Below are positions 8,816-16,087 of a stretch of 57,141 nucleotides of DNA, one piece after another (the stretch's first letter is position 1; each line of letters starts with the position of its first letter). Under the pieces are notes generated by a model. The model saw only the letters and a list, made by a program, of their open reading frames with translations. It did not search any database and was not told where the DNA came from. Source of the DNA: Clostridia bacterium (GTDB lineage: Bacteria; Bacillota; Clostridia; Christensenellales; Aristaeellaceae); contig JAFRHH010000065.1 of the NCBI GenBank assembly GCA_017433405.1, positions 1 through 57,141 of the forward strand, given 5' to 3'. The position numbers and the translations under genes were made by a program.

Positions 8816-10279
8816 TCACTCCGAAGAGAAACGCATCCGCTGAATAAAGGCCCGTTCAAACCCCTTCTCTCCCCCCAGGGGAATATGAACCGTATGTTTT
8901 GCCAGATCCCGAATGATTTTCCGGTTTTTCGGAACGCGGAGCTGTGCGGCCCCGCCGAGCGCCGCGTTTCCGAGACTTTTCGTGATGGGAACCAGTGCCC
9001 CGGGCCAAAGCCCGATTCTTTGGGCGGAAAGCAGATTCATCGAGCTGCCGAAGCCGCCGCAGAGATAAGCGGCCTGAATGTCCTCGACAGCCGTGTCGGT
9101 GCACGCCAGGATTCTATCCAGCCCCGCTCGGAAGGCCGCTTTCGCGAGCAGGACGGCATGAATATCCTCCTGCGCAAGGCTGATCCCTTCGCACAGCCGC
9201 ATTTCATGGATCAGCCGGCCATCTGAATCAATGTGACCGAGAAGCAGTCCCGCCGCGACCGCATCGATGACGCCTGAACCGCAAAGGCCAATCGGCTTCC
9301 GGTTGCCGATGGTACTGATCATAAGCCCATTTCCGGTAGGAATCACCCGATCAATCGCGCCCTGAACAGCCATGCATCCCTGACGCAGTCCAACGCCTTC
9401 CAGCGCCGGCCCAAGTGCTGCCGAAGCGGCATACAGGGTACCGTTTTTCCAAAGCGCCATTTCCCCGTTGGTGCCCAGATCGCACAGTATCGCGATCTGA
9501 GACCGCTCAGACATTTCGGAGAAGAGGACGGAGCAGAGGAAGTCGGCGCCCAGAAAGCCATGGACGCAGGGTGGCAGATAGACCTGCTTCTGATCCATGG
9601 TGATGGTTTCGTCAAATAAATGATCGGGTTGAAAGGGAGCGGTCGCGATCGAGAAAGGTTCCCTTCCGGTGAGCAAATACAGCATGGCGGTATTCCCGGT
9701 GATGACCCAGGAATGGATTCTTTCTCCGTAACCGCTTTGGGCGATTAGCTGCTCAAGGGCGTTCCAGATCTGATTTTGCAGAAGCGGTCCCCGCTGGTGA
9801 AGTGCCGCGCTGATTCTGCCGATCACGTCCGTGGCGACGCTCCGCTGCGGGTTAACCGTTCCGGCAGAATAAACAGGATTCGGATCGGCTTCCCCATAGA
9901 GGCTGAGGGCGATTGTGGATGTTCCGATGTCCGCGACAGCCGTCAACGGGGCCTTCCCATCCGGACAGAAAGGCAGACGTGAACTGTCGTTCACAGAGGT
10001 GAGTAGAATCCGGGCGACGGAAGGCTCCTCCAGCCAGATCCGTACATCCCCCGTCAGCCGCGTCCGGCAGGAAAGGCAGCGCCGGGGCCTGGCCCGTGCC
10101 GCTTCTGATAAATCCGCCCCCTCCGCCAGCCACACGGAACAATGTCCGCATACGCCCCTTCCGCCGCATGGGTGTTCCAGGGAAATTCCGTTTTCCGACA
10201 GCAGCTCGGAAACGGTCGGGCTTCCGTGAAAGAAGAGTACGCGACAGCTTTCGCCCAGATAAATCTCAGCCTTCGGCAT
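8816..10279 (-). CDS. RACo-like corrinoid-activation ASKHA ATPase with [2Fe-2S] domain (DUF4445 type)
   Basis: A 487-residue protein. The N-terminal ferredoxin-like domain has PCGGRGVCGHC (Cys 38, 44, 47) and a later CLSC (68, 71). The C-terminal ASKHA ATPase has AVADIGTSTIAL (phosphate-1), LCDLGTNGEMAL (phosphate-2) and YLCGGFGS. Characterised relatives (RACo, RamA) use ATP to reduce the cobalt of corrinoid methyl-transfer proteins. No corrinoid protein or methyltransferase gene is nearby, so the partner is unknown. ATG 10279 starts 5 nt after the stop of the upstream gene. Residues ~94-107, between the two domains, are encoded by a copy of the dispersed repeat (9959-9999), an in-frame insertion in a linker. 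Confidence 0.85.
   Translation of the reverse strand: MPKAEIYLGESCRVLFFHGSPTVSELLSENGISLEHPCGGRGVCGHCSVWLAEGADLSEAARARPRRCLSCRTRLTGDVRIWLEEPSVARILLTSVNDSSRLPFCPDGKAPLTAVADIGTSTIALSLYGEADPNPVYSAGTVNPQRSVATDVIGRISAALHQRGPLLQNQIWNALEQLIAQSGYGERIHSWVITGNTAMLYLLTGREPFSIATAPFQPDHLFDETITMDQKQVYLPPCVHGFLGADFLCSVLFSEMSERSQIAILCDLGTNGEMALWKNGTLYAASAALGPALEGVGLRQGCMAVQGAIDRVIPTGNGLMISTIGNRKPIGLCGSGVIDAVAAGLLLGHIDSDGRLIHEMRLCEGISLAQEDIHAVLLAKAAFRAGLDRILACTDTAVEDIQAAYLCGGFGSSMNLLSAQRIGLWPGALVPITKSLGNAALGGAAQLRVPKNRKIIRDLAKHTVHIPLGGEKGFERAFIQRMRFSSE
9959..9999 (+). repeat. Dispersed palindromic repeat, copy A (inside the RACo-like coding sequence)
   Basis: Reads CATCCGGACAG, then GGCAGACGTGAACTGTCG, then TTCACAGAGG on the plus strand, the same strand sense that the other copies show on the minus strand. 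The hairpin GTGAAC-TGTC-GTTCAC is intact. It is antisense to the host gene and adds about 14 codons in frame. Confidence 0.8.
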
Positions 10280-10284
10280 TCTTC

Positions 10285-11370
10285 TCAGTTCCCTTCTTCC
10301 AAATAGGCCGGGGGCGTGTATTGATCCGACCAGGTGTTCCCACAGATCGTGCATCGATGCAGTGTCCATCCCCAATGGCCGTTTTCGGGCTGGATCACCG
10401 TTTCTTCCATCGTGGGCGTCTCGCATTTTTCCGCCTGTAAGACCTTATCCGTTTTCCGGGTTTCATCCCGCGTAAAACGCGTAAGGTTATCGGACATCTT
10501 CACGGGCTTCGTCAGCTTTTCGCCGATCACTGCCTCGCAATACGCTCTCCTGTCCCTGTTGTCCTCAAAGAAATGAATGATCCCCGTGACGGTGTTGTGC
10601 ATGATCTTCCCGGAGGAGACCTCCTGCCCGCAGTGATAATACATGCCGATCAGGCCCCCGTTATGCACGTAGCCATGGCAGGAGTCATAGCCGGACAGAT
10701 CGACGGCGCAGCCCGACACATTGCCGATGCCGCAGGCCAGAATGCCGCCCATAAACTGTTCGCAGCGCTGCTGGAACTGTCTGTCCTCCAGCGTAAGCTG
10801 CGCCAGGACCGTACACTGTTCAAAGGATCCGTTTCCGTATCCGGCGATGCCTCCCACGCCGGTCATGATCCCGTGGTTGATCAGGCTCACCCGTCCCCGG
10901 ACGGAAACATTGGTCACGGTGCTGTGATCCGCCTTCCCGCATAGGATGGCAGCAAAGCAGTGCGAGTCCGCCTCGATGGAAACATCCGCGCCGGTGATTC
11001 CGAGATTCATCACAGCGGCGTTGTTCATTTCAGAAAAAAAACCCGCGAGCTGAAGCGAATACTCCTTCAGATTGCCGTCCCGGCCCGGCGAGGTTTCGAT
11101 CCCCGGCTGCCTGATCGTCAGATTGTACAGCACATGCCCGCCGCCGACCAGAACGCCTGAAAAGGGGATCGGCAGCCAGTCCTCCCCGGCCAGATCGATG
11201 TCGTTCATCAGCTGATACCGGCCGCCCGGATCCCGCGCGATGGCCCTGAGATCGGATACCGTATAGATCTGATGAACCCCGGAGGAGAGCTCTTCCGCGT
11301 TCGTGGAGGGGATCAGTAAAACAGAAACCAGAAGAACCCAAAGAATGAACAAAATCGATCTGATCTTCAT
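10285..11370 (-). CDS. Secreted GLUG-like repeat protein
   Basis: 361 residues. ATG 11370 starts a clear signal peptide (MKIRSILFILWVLLVSVLL, cleavage after ..STNA) and has a GAGG site 9 nt upstream; earlier in-frame ATGs lack one. After YTVSDLRAIARDPGGRYQL comes NDIDLAGEDWLPI, the typical opening of GLUG-type surface proteins, then Gly/Asn-rich repeats consistent with a right- or left-handed beta-helix. A C-terminal HRCTICGNTW holds one CxxC pair, perhaps half of a metal or disulfide site. The role is unknown; adhesion or surface interaction is the usual guess for such proteins. It precedes the RACo-like gene by 5 bp, a pairing with no obvious logic. Confidence 0.75.
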   Translation of the reverse strand: MKIRSILFILWVLLVSVLLIPSTNAEELSSGVHQIYTVSDLRAIARDPGGRYQLMNDIDLAGEDWLPIPFSGVLVGGGHVLYNLTIRQPGIETSPGRDGNLKEYSLQLAGFFSEMNNAAVMNLGITGADVSIEADSHCFAAILCGKADHSTVTNVSVRGRVSLINHGIMTGVGGIAGYGNGSFEQCTVLAQLTLEDRQFQQRCEQFMGGILACGIGNVSGCAVDLSGYDSCHGYVHNGGLIGMYYHCGQEVSSGKIMHNTVTGIIHFFEDNRDRRAYCEAVIGEKLTKPVKMSDNLTRFTRDETRKTDKVLQAEKCETPTMEETVIQPENGHWGWTLHRCTICGNTWSDQYTPPAYLEEGN

Positions 11371-11430
11371 TGCCTCATGCCTCATCATCATAGGGAACAT
11401 TTCTTTCCTGCCGGGATGGAATTTCCTGTA

Positions 11431-11471
11431 AAAAAAGAGCCTACCCAAACCGCAGAGGTTCGTTTAAGCTC
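11431..11471 (-). terminator. Rho-independent terminator of ssrA
   Basis: On the minus strand, GAGCTTA pairs with TAGGCTC and an inner GAACC with GGTTT, followed by seven T. It begins 7 nt beyond the tmRNA 3' end. Confidence 0.75.
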
Positions 11472-11477
11472 AGTAAG

Positions 11478-11819
11478 TGGAGATGAGGGGAGTTGAACCC
11501 CTGTCCGAAGATCCATTGACAAGGTTTTCTCCGAGCGCAGTCCGTTTTTACATTCCCGAATCATCCGTTAACGGACAAAACAGACCATCCGGTAGCTTCA
11601 TCAATACAAATTCAACCGCAAAGCTTAAGCTGAATTCGTTCCCTGCGAAAATGACGCCGGTATTCTGACCCGCAGGCTGTCAGAGCCGACGCGCAGCATT
11701 AAGCCGCGAAAGCGAAACTGTCGTTGTCAGTTCCTTTTATTTCCCCGTTTTTACGCAGTACAGGGTCTGCGGCTCGCTAACCCGGCCTCCGATATCCCCG
11801 TCGAAACCGGATCATCCCC
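11478..11819 (-). ncRNA. ssrA: Transfer-messenger RNA (tmRNA)
   Basis: Both ends of the tRNA-like domain are recognisable: 5' GGGGATGATCCGGTTTCGAC and a 3' T-arm with GTTCAACTCC. The acceptor stem GGGGAUG/CAUCUCC closes with discriminator A. The encoded sequence continues CTT, so CCA must be added after transcription. The tag frame runs from about 11731 to the TAA at 11699-11701 and encodes (T)DNDSFAFAA. It works with SmpB to release stalled ribosomes and mark the nascent chain for proteolysis; smpB lies 30 bp upstream on the same strand. Confidence 0.96.
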
Positions 11820-11849
11820 ATGATTCGCAAACGCGCTTCAAGGACAAAA

Positions 11850-12323
11850 TCAGTCCCCCTTCTGGCGCGTTCGAAGGGCCCGCTGGATATCTCGATCCGA
11901 GTCCCGTTTGGCCATGGCGTCCCTTTTATCGTGAAGCTGTTTTCCCTTGCAGAGACCAAGCTCCAGCTTCACCCGGCCATCCTTCAGATAAAGCCCGACC
12001 GGAACCAGGGTATACCCCTGCCGCATGACCTGGGCATCCATCTTCCGGATCTCGCTCCGATGAAGCAGCAGCTTTTTGGGGCGCATGGGATCCCGGTTAA
12101 AAATATTGCCCTGCTCATAGGGACTGATATGCATCCCTTCGACCCAGACTTCCCCCTTCAGGATATGTGCCCAGCTTTCCTTCAGGCTCACCTGGCCCTT
12201 CCGGATGCTCTTCACTTCAGTTCCCGAAAGCACCAGACCGCATTCAAACTTCTCTTCCACAAAGTAATCGTGGTACGCCTTGCGGTTCTGCGCGACCGGT
12301 TTAATCCCCTTCTGGCGTGGCAT
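11850..12323 (-). CDS. smpB: SsrA-binding protein SmpB
   Basis: 157 residues, the normal family length. Diagnostic segments are KPVAQNRKAYHDYFVEE at the N-terminus, GLVLSGTEVKSIRKGQVSL, and the basic C-terminal tail ending RDIQRALRTRQKGD. It binds tmRNA and carries it into the A site of stalled ribosomes. ATG 12323 follows GGAGGG; upstream in-frame codons (to 12371) overlap the promoter. It lies directly before ssrA, so both may be made from one transcript. Confidence 0.97.
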   Translation of the reverse strand: MPRQKGIKPVAQNRKAYHDYFVEEKFECGLVLSGTEVKSIRKGQVSLKESWAHILKGEVWVEGMHISPYEQGNIFNRDPMRPKKLLLHRSEIRKMDAQVMRQGYTLVPVGLYLKDGRVKLELGLCKGKQLHDKRDAMAKRDSDRDIQRALRTRQKGD

Positions 12324-12342
12324 AGCGACCCTCCCGCAGGAG

Positions 12343-12371
12343 ATCATACCATAAATCCTTTGCCTTTTCAA
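12343..12371 (-). promoter_or_regulatory. Promoter of smpB (and possibly ssrA)
   Basis: Minus-strand TTGAAA, 17-nt spacer, TATGAT, about 20 nt upstream of the smpB start. The -35 overlaps that of the divergent proA promoter. Confidence 0.8.
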
Positions 12372-12393
12372 TCTTGAATTTGTTTGTTATAAT
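12366..12393 (+). promoter_or_regulatory. Promoter of proA
   Basis: A perfect -10 TATAAT at 12388-12393 with a weak -35 TTTCAA 16 nt upstream. It is 42 nt before the proA start. The -35 is the reverse complement of the smpB -35, so the two divergent promoters share it. Confidence 0.6.
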
Positions 12394-12435
12394 AGCTTTT
12401 GTCCAAATGACTTTCGCAGAGGGGATGAAATCATC

Positions 12436-13740
12436 ATGATTGATCTGCACAGCATGGCCGTTGAGGGCCGGGAAGCCTTCTATCAGCTGTCCGTTTCTTC
12501 TTCCGACAAGCGGAACGCCTTTCTCGCCGCCCTGGCCGATGAACTGCGTTCCTCCGCGGAAGCCGTCTTTGCGGCCAATCAGCAGGATCTCCGGGACGCA
12601 GAGGTGTCAGGCCTGCCCCTTCCGCTGCTGCACCGTCTTCGTTTTGATGAGAGCAAGCTGGAGCAGACTGTCACCGGCCTTGAATCTCTTCAGTCGCTTC
12701 CGGATCCGATCGGAAAAACGACGCTGGCTACCGAGATTGCCAGGGGCCTGAATCTGTACCGGGTCACCTGCCCCATCGGCGTCATCGGCGTCATCTTTGA
12801 GAGTCGGCCCGATGCCCTGGTGCAAATCGCCTCCCTGTGCATGAAAAGCGGAAATGCCGTGCTTTTAAAAGGCGGCTCCGAGGCAGCGAAAACCAATCAG
12901 GCCCTGACGGAATGTATCCGGAAGGCGCTTGTCAGAGCCGGATTCCATCCTCAGACAGTTCAGCTGCTGACCTCCCGGGAGGAGGTCACGGCGATGCTGA
13001 AGGAGGATCAGCTGATCGATCTGATCATTCCCCGGGGAAGCAACGCCTTCGTCCGGTTTATCATGGATCACAGCCGGATACCCGTACTTGGCCACGCGGA
13101 TGGGATTTGTCATGTTTATATCGATGATGCCGCCGATCTTCAGATGGCCGTGGATGTCGCGGTGGACAGCAAAGCCCAGAATGTGTCCGTGTGCAATGCG
13201 ATGGAAACCCTTCTGATCCACGAGAAAATCGCCCCTGCGGTTCTGCGGGCGCTGAAGGAAAAATTCGATGCCTGCGGCGTATCCCTTCGCGGGGATGAAC
13301 AAGTTCGTCGGATCATCTCCTGCGAGCCCGCGACCGATGAGGACTGGTCGAAGGAATATCTCGATTACATGCTGTCCATCCGCGTTGTTTCCTCCCTGGA
13401 GGAAGCCATTGATCATATCAATCATTACGGTTCCCATCATACCGACTGCATCGTGACAAATCATCAGGGTCACGCGGAGGAGTTCCTCCGCAGGGTGGAC
13501 AGCGCCGGTGTCTACTGGAACGTCTCGACGCGGTTTGCGGATGGATTCGTCTATGGCTTCGGCGCCGAAGTTGGTATTTCCACGGGAAAGATTCATGCCC
13601 GGGGTCCGATGGGGCTGGAGGGGCTGACAACCTACAAGTACAAGCTCATCGGGTCAGGCCAGACGATGACTGACGTCAAAAAACATTTGATCAGCTATAC
13701 GCACATCCCGCTGGATCTTCCCCGATCCGACCTGCCGTGA
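12436..13740 (+). CDS. proA: Gamma-glutamyl phosphate reductase
   Basis: 434 residues of the aldehyde dehydrogenase fold. NADPH-binding and substrate segments such as PIGVIGVIFESRPDALVQI are present, as is the catalytic Cys in QNVSVCNAMETLL (Cys ~253). It reduces gamma-glutamyl phosphate to glutamate semialdehyde in proline synthesis. The start follows GAGGGG. proB, the usual partner, is not in the window. The next gene (pseudouridine synthase) begins 15 bp downstream, so they probably share a transcript. Confidence 0.97.
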   Translation: MIDLHSMAVEGREAFYQLSVSSSDKRNAFLAALADELRSSAEAVFAANQQDLRDAEVSGLPLPLLHRLRFDESKLEQTVTGLESLQSLPDPIGKTTLATEIARGLNLYRVTCPIGVIGVIFESRPDALVQIASLCMKSGNAVLLKGGSEAAKTNQALTECIRKALVRAGFHPQTVQLLTSREEVTAMLKEDQLIDLIIPRGSNAFVRFIMDHSRIPVLGHADGICHVYIDDAADLQMAVDVAVDSKAQNVSVCNAMETLLIHEKIAPAVLRALKEKFDACGVSLRGDEQVRRIISCEPATDEDWSKEYLDYMLSIRVVSSLEEAIDHINHYGSHHTDCIVTNHQGHAEEFLRRVDSAGVYWNVSTRFADGFVYGFGAEVGISTGKIHARGPMGLEGLTTYKYKLIGSGQTMTDVKKHLISYTHIPLDLPRSDLP

Positions 13741-13755
13741 AAGGATTTGTAAACC

Positions 13756-14502
13756 ATGATGCGACTTCAGAAATACCTGGCGCTGTGCGGAATCGCCTCC
13801 AGAAGAGCCGCGGAAAAAATGATTGCCGACGGTCTCGTAGCCGTCAACGGGATCACGGTAACGGAGATGGGGGTCCAGGTGGATGAAAGGACGGATCAGA
13901 TCACCGTCGGCGGACAAAAGGCCGAACTGATCGCGGAAAAGCACTATCTGGCTTATTACAAGCCTGTCGGCGAAGTGACAACAGCCCATGATCCGGAGGG
14001 GCGGGCGACCGTGATGAACCGCTTTTCGGATTATCCGGTTCGGATCTATCCGGTTGGCCGGCTGGATTACGACAGCGAAGGGCTTCTGCTTCTGACCAAT
14101 GACGGCGACCTTATGAATCAGCTCCTGCATCCCAGCAGTGAAATCGATAAAACCTACCTGGTGAAGGCTTCCAATGATATCTCGGATCAGGAGATTTACC
14201 GGCTTCGCAATGGCATCCTGATCGACGGAAGAATGACGTCGCCGGCTAAGGTTCGCCTGATCCGAAAGGATCCTTTTTCCACGACCCTGCTGATCTCCAT
14301 TCATGAGGGCAGAAACCGGCAGGTCCGGAAAATGATCGACGGGATCGGGCACCAGGTTGTCAGCCTGAAAAGAGTCGGCTTTGGGCCCCTCCTTTTGGGC
14401 GATCTGCAGCCCGGCTCCTGGCGCCAGCTGACAGACGCCGAGGTGGAGCGCCTGAAACAGGCAGCAAAAAAACGCTTGACAAATTTCCCAAAAACCATAT
14501 AA
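13756..14502 (+). CDS. RsuA/RluB-type pseudouridine synthase
   Basis: 248 residues: an N-terminal S4 RNA-binding domain (MRLQKYLALCGIASRRAAEK) and a catalytic domain with YKPVGEVTT, the catalytic Asp in VGRLDYDSEGLLLLTNDGD (residue ~104), and EGRNRQVRKM. It isomerises a uridine of rRNA to pseudouridine. Closest in look to RluB of Firmicutes. The last ~27 bases of the gene contain the -35 box of the downstream tRNA promoter. Confidence 0.93.
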   Translation: MMRLQKYLALCGIASRRAAEKMIADGLVAVNGITVTEMGVQVDERTDQITVGGQKAELIAEKHYLAYYKPVGEVTTAHDPEGRATVMNRFSDYPVRIYPVGRLDYDSEGLLLLTNDGDLMNQLLHPSSEIDKTYLVKASNDISDQEIYRLRNGILIDGRMTSPAKVRLIRKDPFSTTLLISIHEGRNRQVRKMIDGIGHQVVSLKRVGFGPLLLGDLQPGSWRQLTDAEVERLKQAAKKRLTNFPKTI

Positions 14503-14503
14503 T
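14476..14503 (+). promoter_or_regulatory. Promoter of tRNA-Ser
   Basis: Perfect consensus boxes, TTGACA and TATAAT, with a 16-nt spacer. It overlaps the 3' end of the pseudouridine synthase gene and ends 22 nt before the tRNA. Confidence 0.9.
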
Positions 14504-14525
14504 GAACGGGTAGTCCATTTGGCGT

Positions 14526-14616
14526 GGAGAGTTGGCTGAGTGGTCTAAGGCGCACGACTGGAAATCGTGTGTGGGGTGATACCTCACCTAGGGTTCAAAT
14601 CCCTAACTCTCCGCCA
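14526..14616 (+). tRNA. tRNA-Ser (anticodon GGA)
   Basis: Acceptor stem GGAGAGT/ACTCTCC with encoded GCCA end, D-arm GCTGAGTGGTCTAAGGC, anticodon loop CTGGAAA with GGA at 14560-14562, a long class II variable arm (GTGGGGTGATACCTCAC) and T-arm GGTTCAAATCC. The long variable arm fits serine. Confidence 0.98.
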
Positions 14617-14645
14617 AAAGCGAGGAAACGTTCCTCGCTTTTTTC
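14617..14645 (+). terminator. Rho-independent terminator of tRNA-Ser
   Basis: AAAGCGAGGAA pairs with TTCCTCGCTTT and is followed by a T-run; it starts right after the tRNA CCA. Confidence 0.92.
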
Positions 14646-14664
14646 ATGGTCTGATTTTATCCCC

Positions 14665-14693
14665 TTTATCATTTGGCTGAATAATGATAAAAT
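14665..14693 (+). promoter_or_regulatory. Putative trkA promoter overlapped by a perfect inverted repeat
   Basis: TTTATCATT and AATGATAAA form a perfect 9-bp inverted repeat with a 9-nt spacer (14665-14691). The -10-like TAAAAT (14688-14693) and a weak -35-like TTTATC (14665-14670, 17-nt spacing) lie within it. The position 30 nt before trkA suggests an operator, but no regulator is identified. Confidence 0.5.
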
Positions 14694-14722
14694 AGAGTGA
14701 TTTCATGATCGGAGGTTGCTTC

Positions 14723-16087
14723 ATGCGGATCATCGTTATCGGAGCCGGGAAGGTCGGATATGCCCTGGCGGAGCACTTAATCGATGAGGAACACGACGTC
14801 ACTGTGATTGACCGGAATGAGGACGTGATTTCCCGCTGCTCCTCTTCCCTGGATGTGCTGTGCCTGAAGGGAAACGGCGCGAACGCCAAAATTCTGCTGG
14901 AATCCGGCGTTGAGAAAGCGGATCTCGTCATTGCGGCGACAGAAAACGATGAAACCAACATGCTGGCCTGCCTGATTTCCAAAAGGCTTGGGGCGCCCTA
15001 TACCATCTGCCGGATCCGCGATCCCGAATTCAACGAAAGCCAGATGCTTCTGCAGAATGAGCTGGGCATCGATGTCGCCATCAATCCTGAGCGGGCCACC
15101 GCGTTGGAAATCAGCCGCCTCCTTCGTTATCCCTTTGCCGGAAGCATTGAGTCCTTTGCCAAGGGGCAGGTCGAGATGGTGGAATTCAGAGCCTCCGAAA
15201 AGGATCCCTTCATCGGAATCCCGGTCAAAAAGCTTTCTGAAGATATTCCGTCCATGCCGAAAGTGCTCTACGCGATGGCGGAGCGAAACAATCAGGTCAT
15301 GATTCCGACCGGTGATTTTGTCTTTATGCCAGGGGATCGGGTGTTCGTGTCGGGGGATATGCTGAAGATCACGGAATACTTTCGCTTCCTTGGCCGAAAC
15401 CGACAGAAGGTTCGCAGCGTCATGATTCTGGGTGGAGGCCGTATATCCTACTACCTTTCGAGGTTCATCGTTCCCATGGGAATCCACGTGACCCTGTTTG
15501 AGATGAATCAGGAAAAAGCCAGAGCCCTCAGCGAACTGCTTCCCAAGGTGGATGTGATCTGGGGCGACGGAACGGATGAAGACCTGATTGAAGAACAGGG
15601 GCTTTCGCAGATGGACGCTTTTATCAGCCTGAGCAACCGGGACGAGGAAAATCTGATTTCCGGGCTGCACGCGTCCCGCTGCGGCGTTCCCAAGGTGATT
15701 GTCAAAAACAGCCGGCTGACCCATTTGGATATTCTCAGCGATCTGGGCCTGGATTCCGTCATCAGTCCGCAGTTTATTACCACCTCGACGATTCTCCGAT
15801 ACGTCAGGGCCCGGGGAAACAGATACGGAACCAAGATCGAACGCCTTTACAGGCTGGTGGACGGTAAAGCGGAAGCCATGGAATTTATAGCGGTCAAGGG
15901 GGAACCCTATATCGGCATACCGCTCAAGGATCTTGTCATCAGAAAAGGAACGCTGGTGGCTGTCATCGTCCGCCAGAACAAGGTCATCGTCCCCTTCGGA
16001 AATGATCATATTGAAGCAGGTGATCATGTGGTCATTATTTCCTGCGAATCCGGGGTTTCCGATCTGAACGAGGTAGTTTATCGATGA
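14723..16087 (+). CDS. trkA: Trk potassium uptake system regulatory subunit TrkA
   Basis: 454 residues with two RCK units. The first NAD(H)-binding Rossmann fold starts MRIIVIGAGKVGYALAE and the second VMILGGGRISYYL (~residue 235); each is followed by a TrkA_C domain. It sits on the cytoplasmic face of TrkH and gates it in response to nucleotides. ATG 14723 has GGAGG at 14711-14715; an earlier in-frame ATG at 14705 lacks one. It overlaps trkH by 4 bp. Confidence 0.96.
   Translation: MRIIVIGAGKVGYALAEHLIDEEHDVTVIDRNEDVISRCSSSLDVLCLKGNGANAKILLESGVEKADLVIAATENDETNMLACLISKRLGAPYTICRIRDPEFNESQMLLQNELGIDVAINPERATALEISRLLRYPFAGSIESFAKGQVEMVEFRASEKDPFIGIPVKKLSEDIPSMPKVLYAMAERNNQVMIPTGDFVFMPGDRVFVSGDMLKITEYFRFLGRNRQKVRSVMILGGGRISYYLSRFIVPMGIHVTLFEMNQEKARALSELLPKVDVIWGDGTDEDLIEEQGLSQMDAFISLSNRDEENLISGLHASRCGVPKVIVKNSRLTHLDILSDLGLDSVISPQFITTSTILRYVRARGNRYGTKIERLYRLVDGKAEAMEFIAVKGEPYIGIPLKDLVIRKGTLVAVIVRQNKVIVPFGNDHIEAGDHVVIISCESGVSDLNEVVYR

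Noticed and set aside
9906-9960. Possible extension of repeat copy A to the TGTCCGCGA at about 9929
   Set aside because: That stretch encodes the conserved phosphate-1 motif AVADIGT of the ASKHA domain, so the match to the distal module is most likely chance.
9959-9999. Repeat family considered as an insertion sequence or MITE of a known transposon
   Set aside because: No transposase, no terminal inverted repeats flanking a longer element and no clear target-site duplication are visible. It is kept as a dispersed palindromic repeat only.
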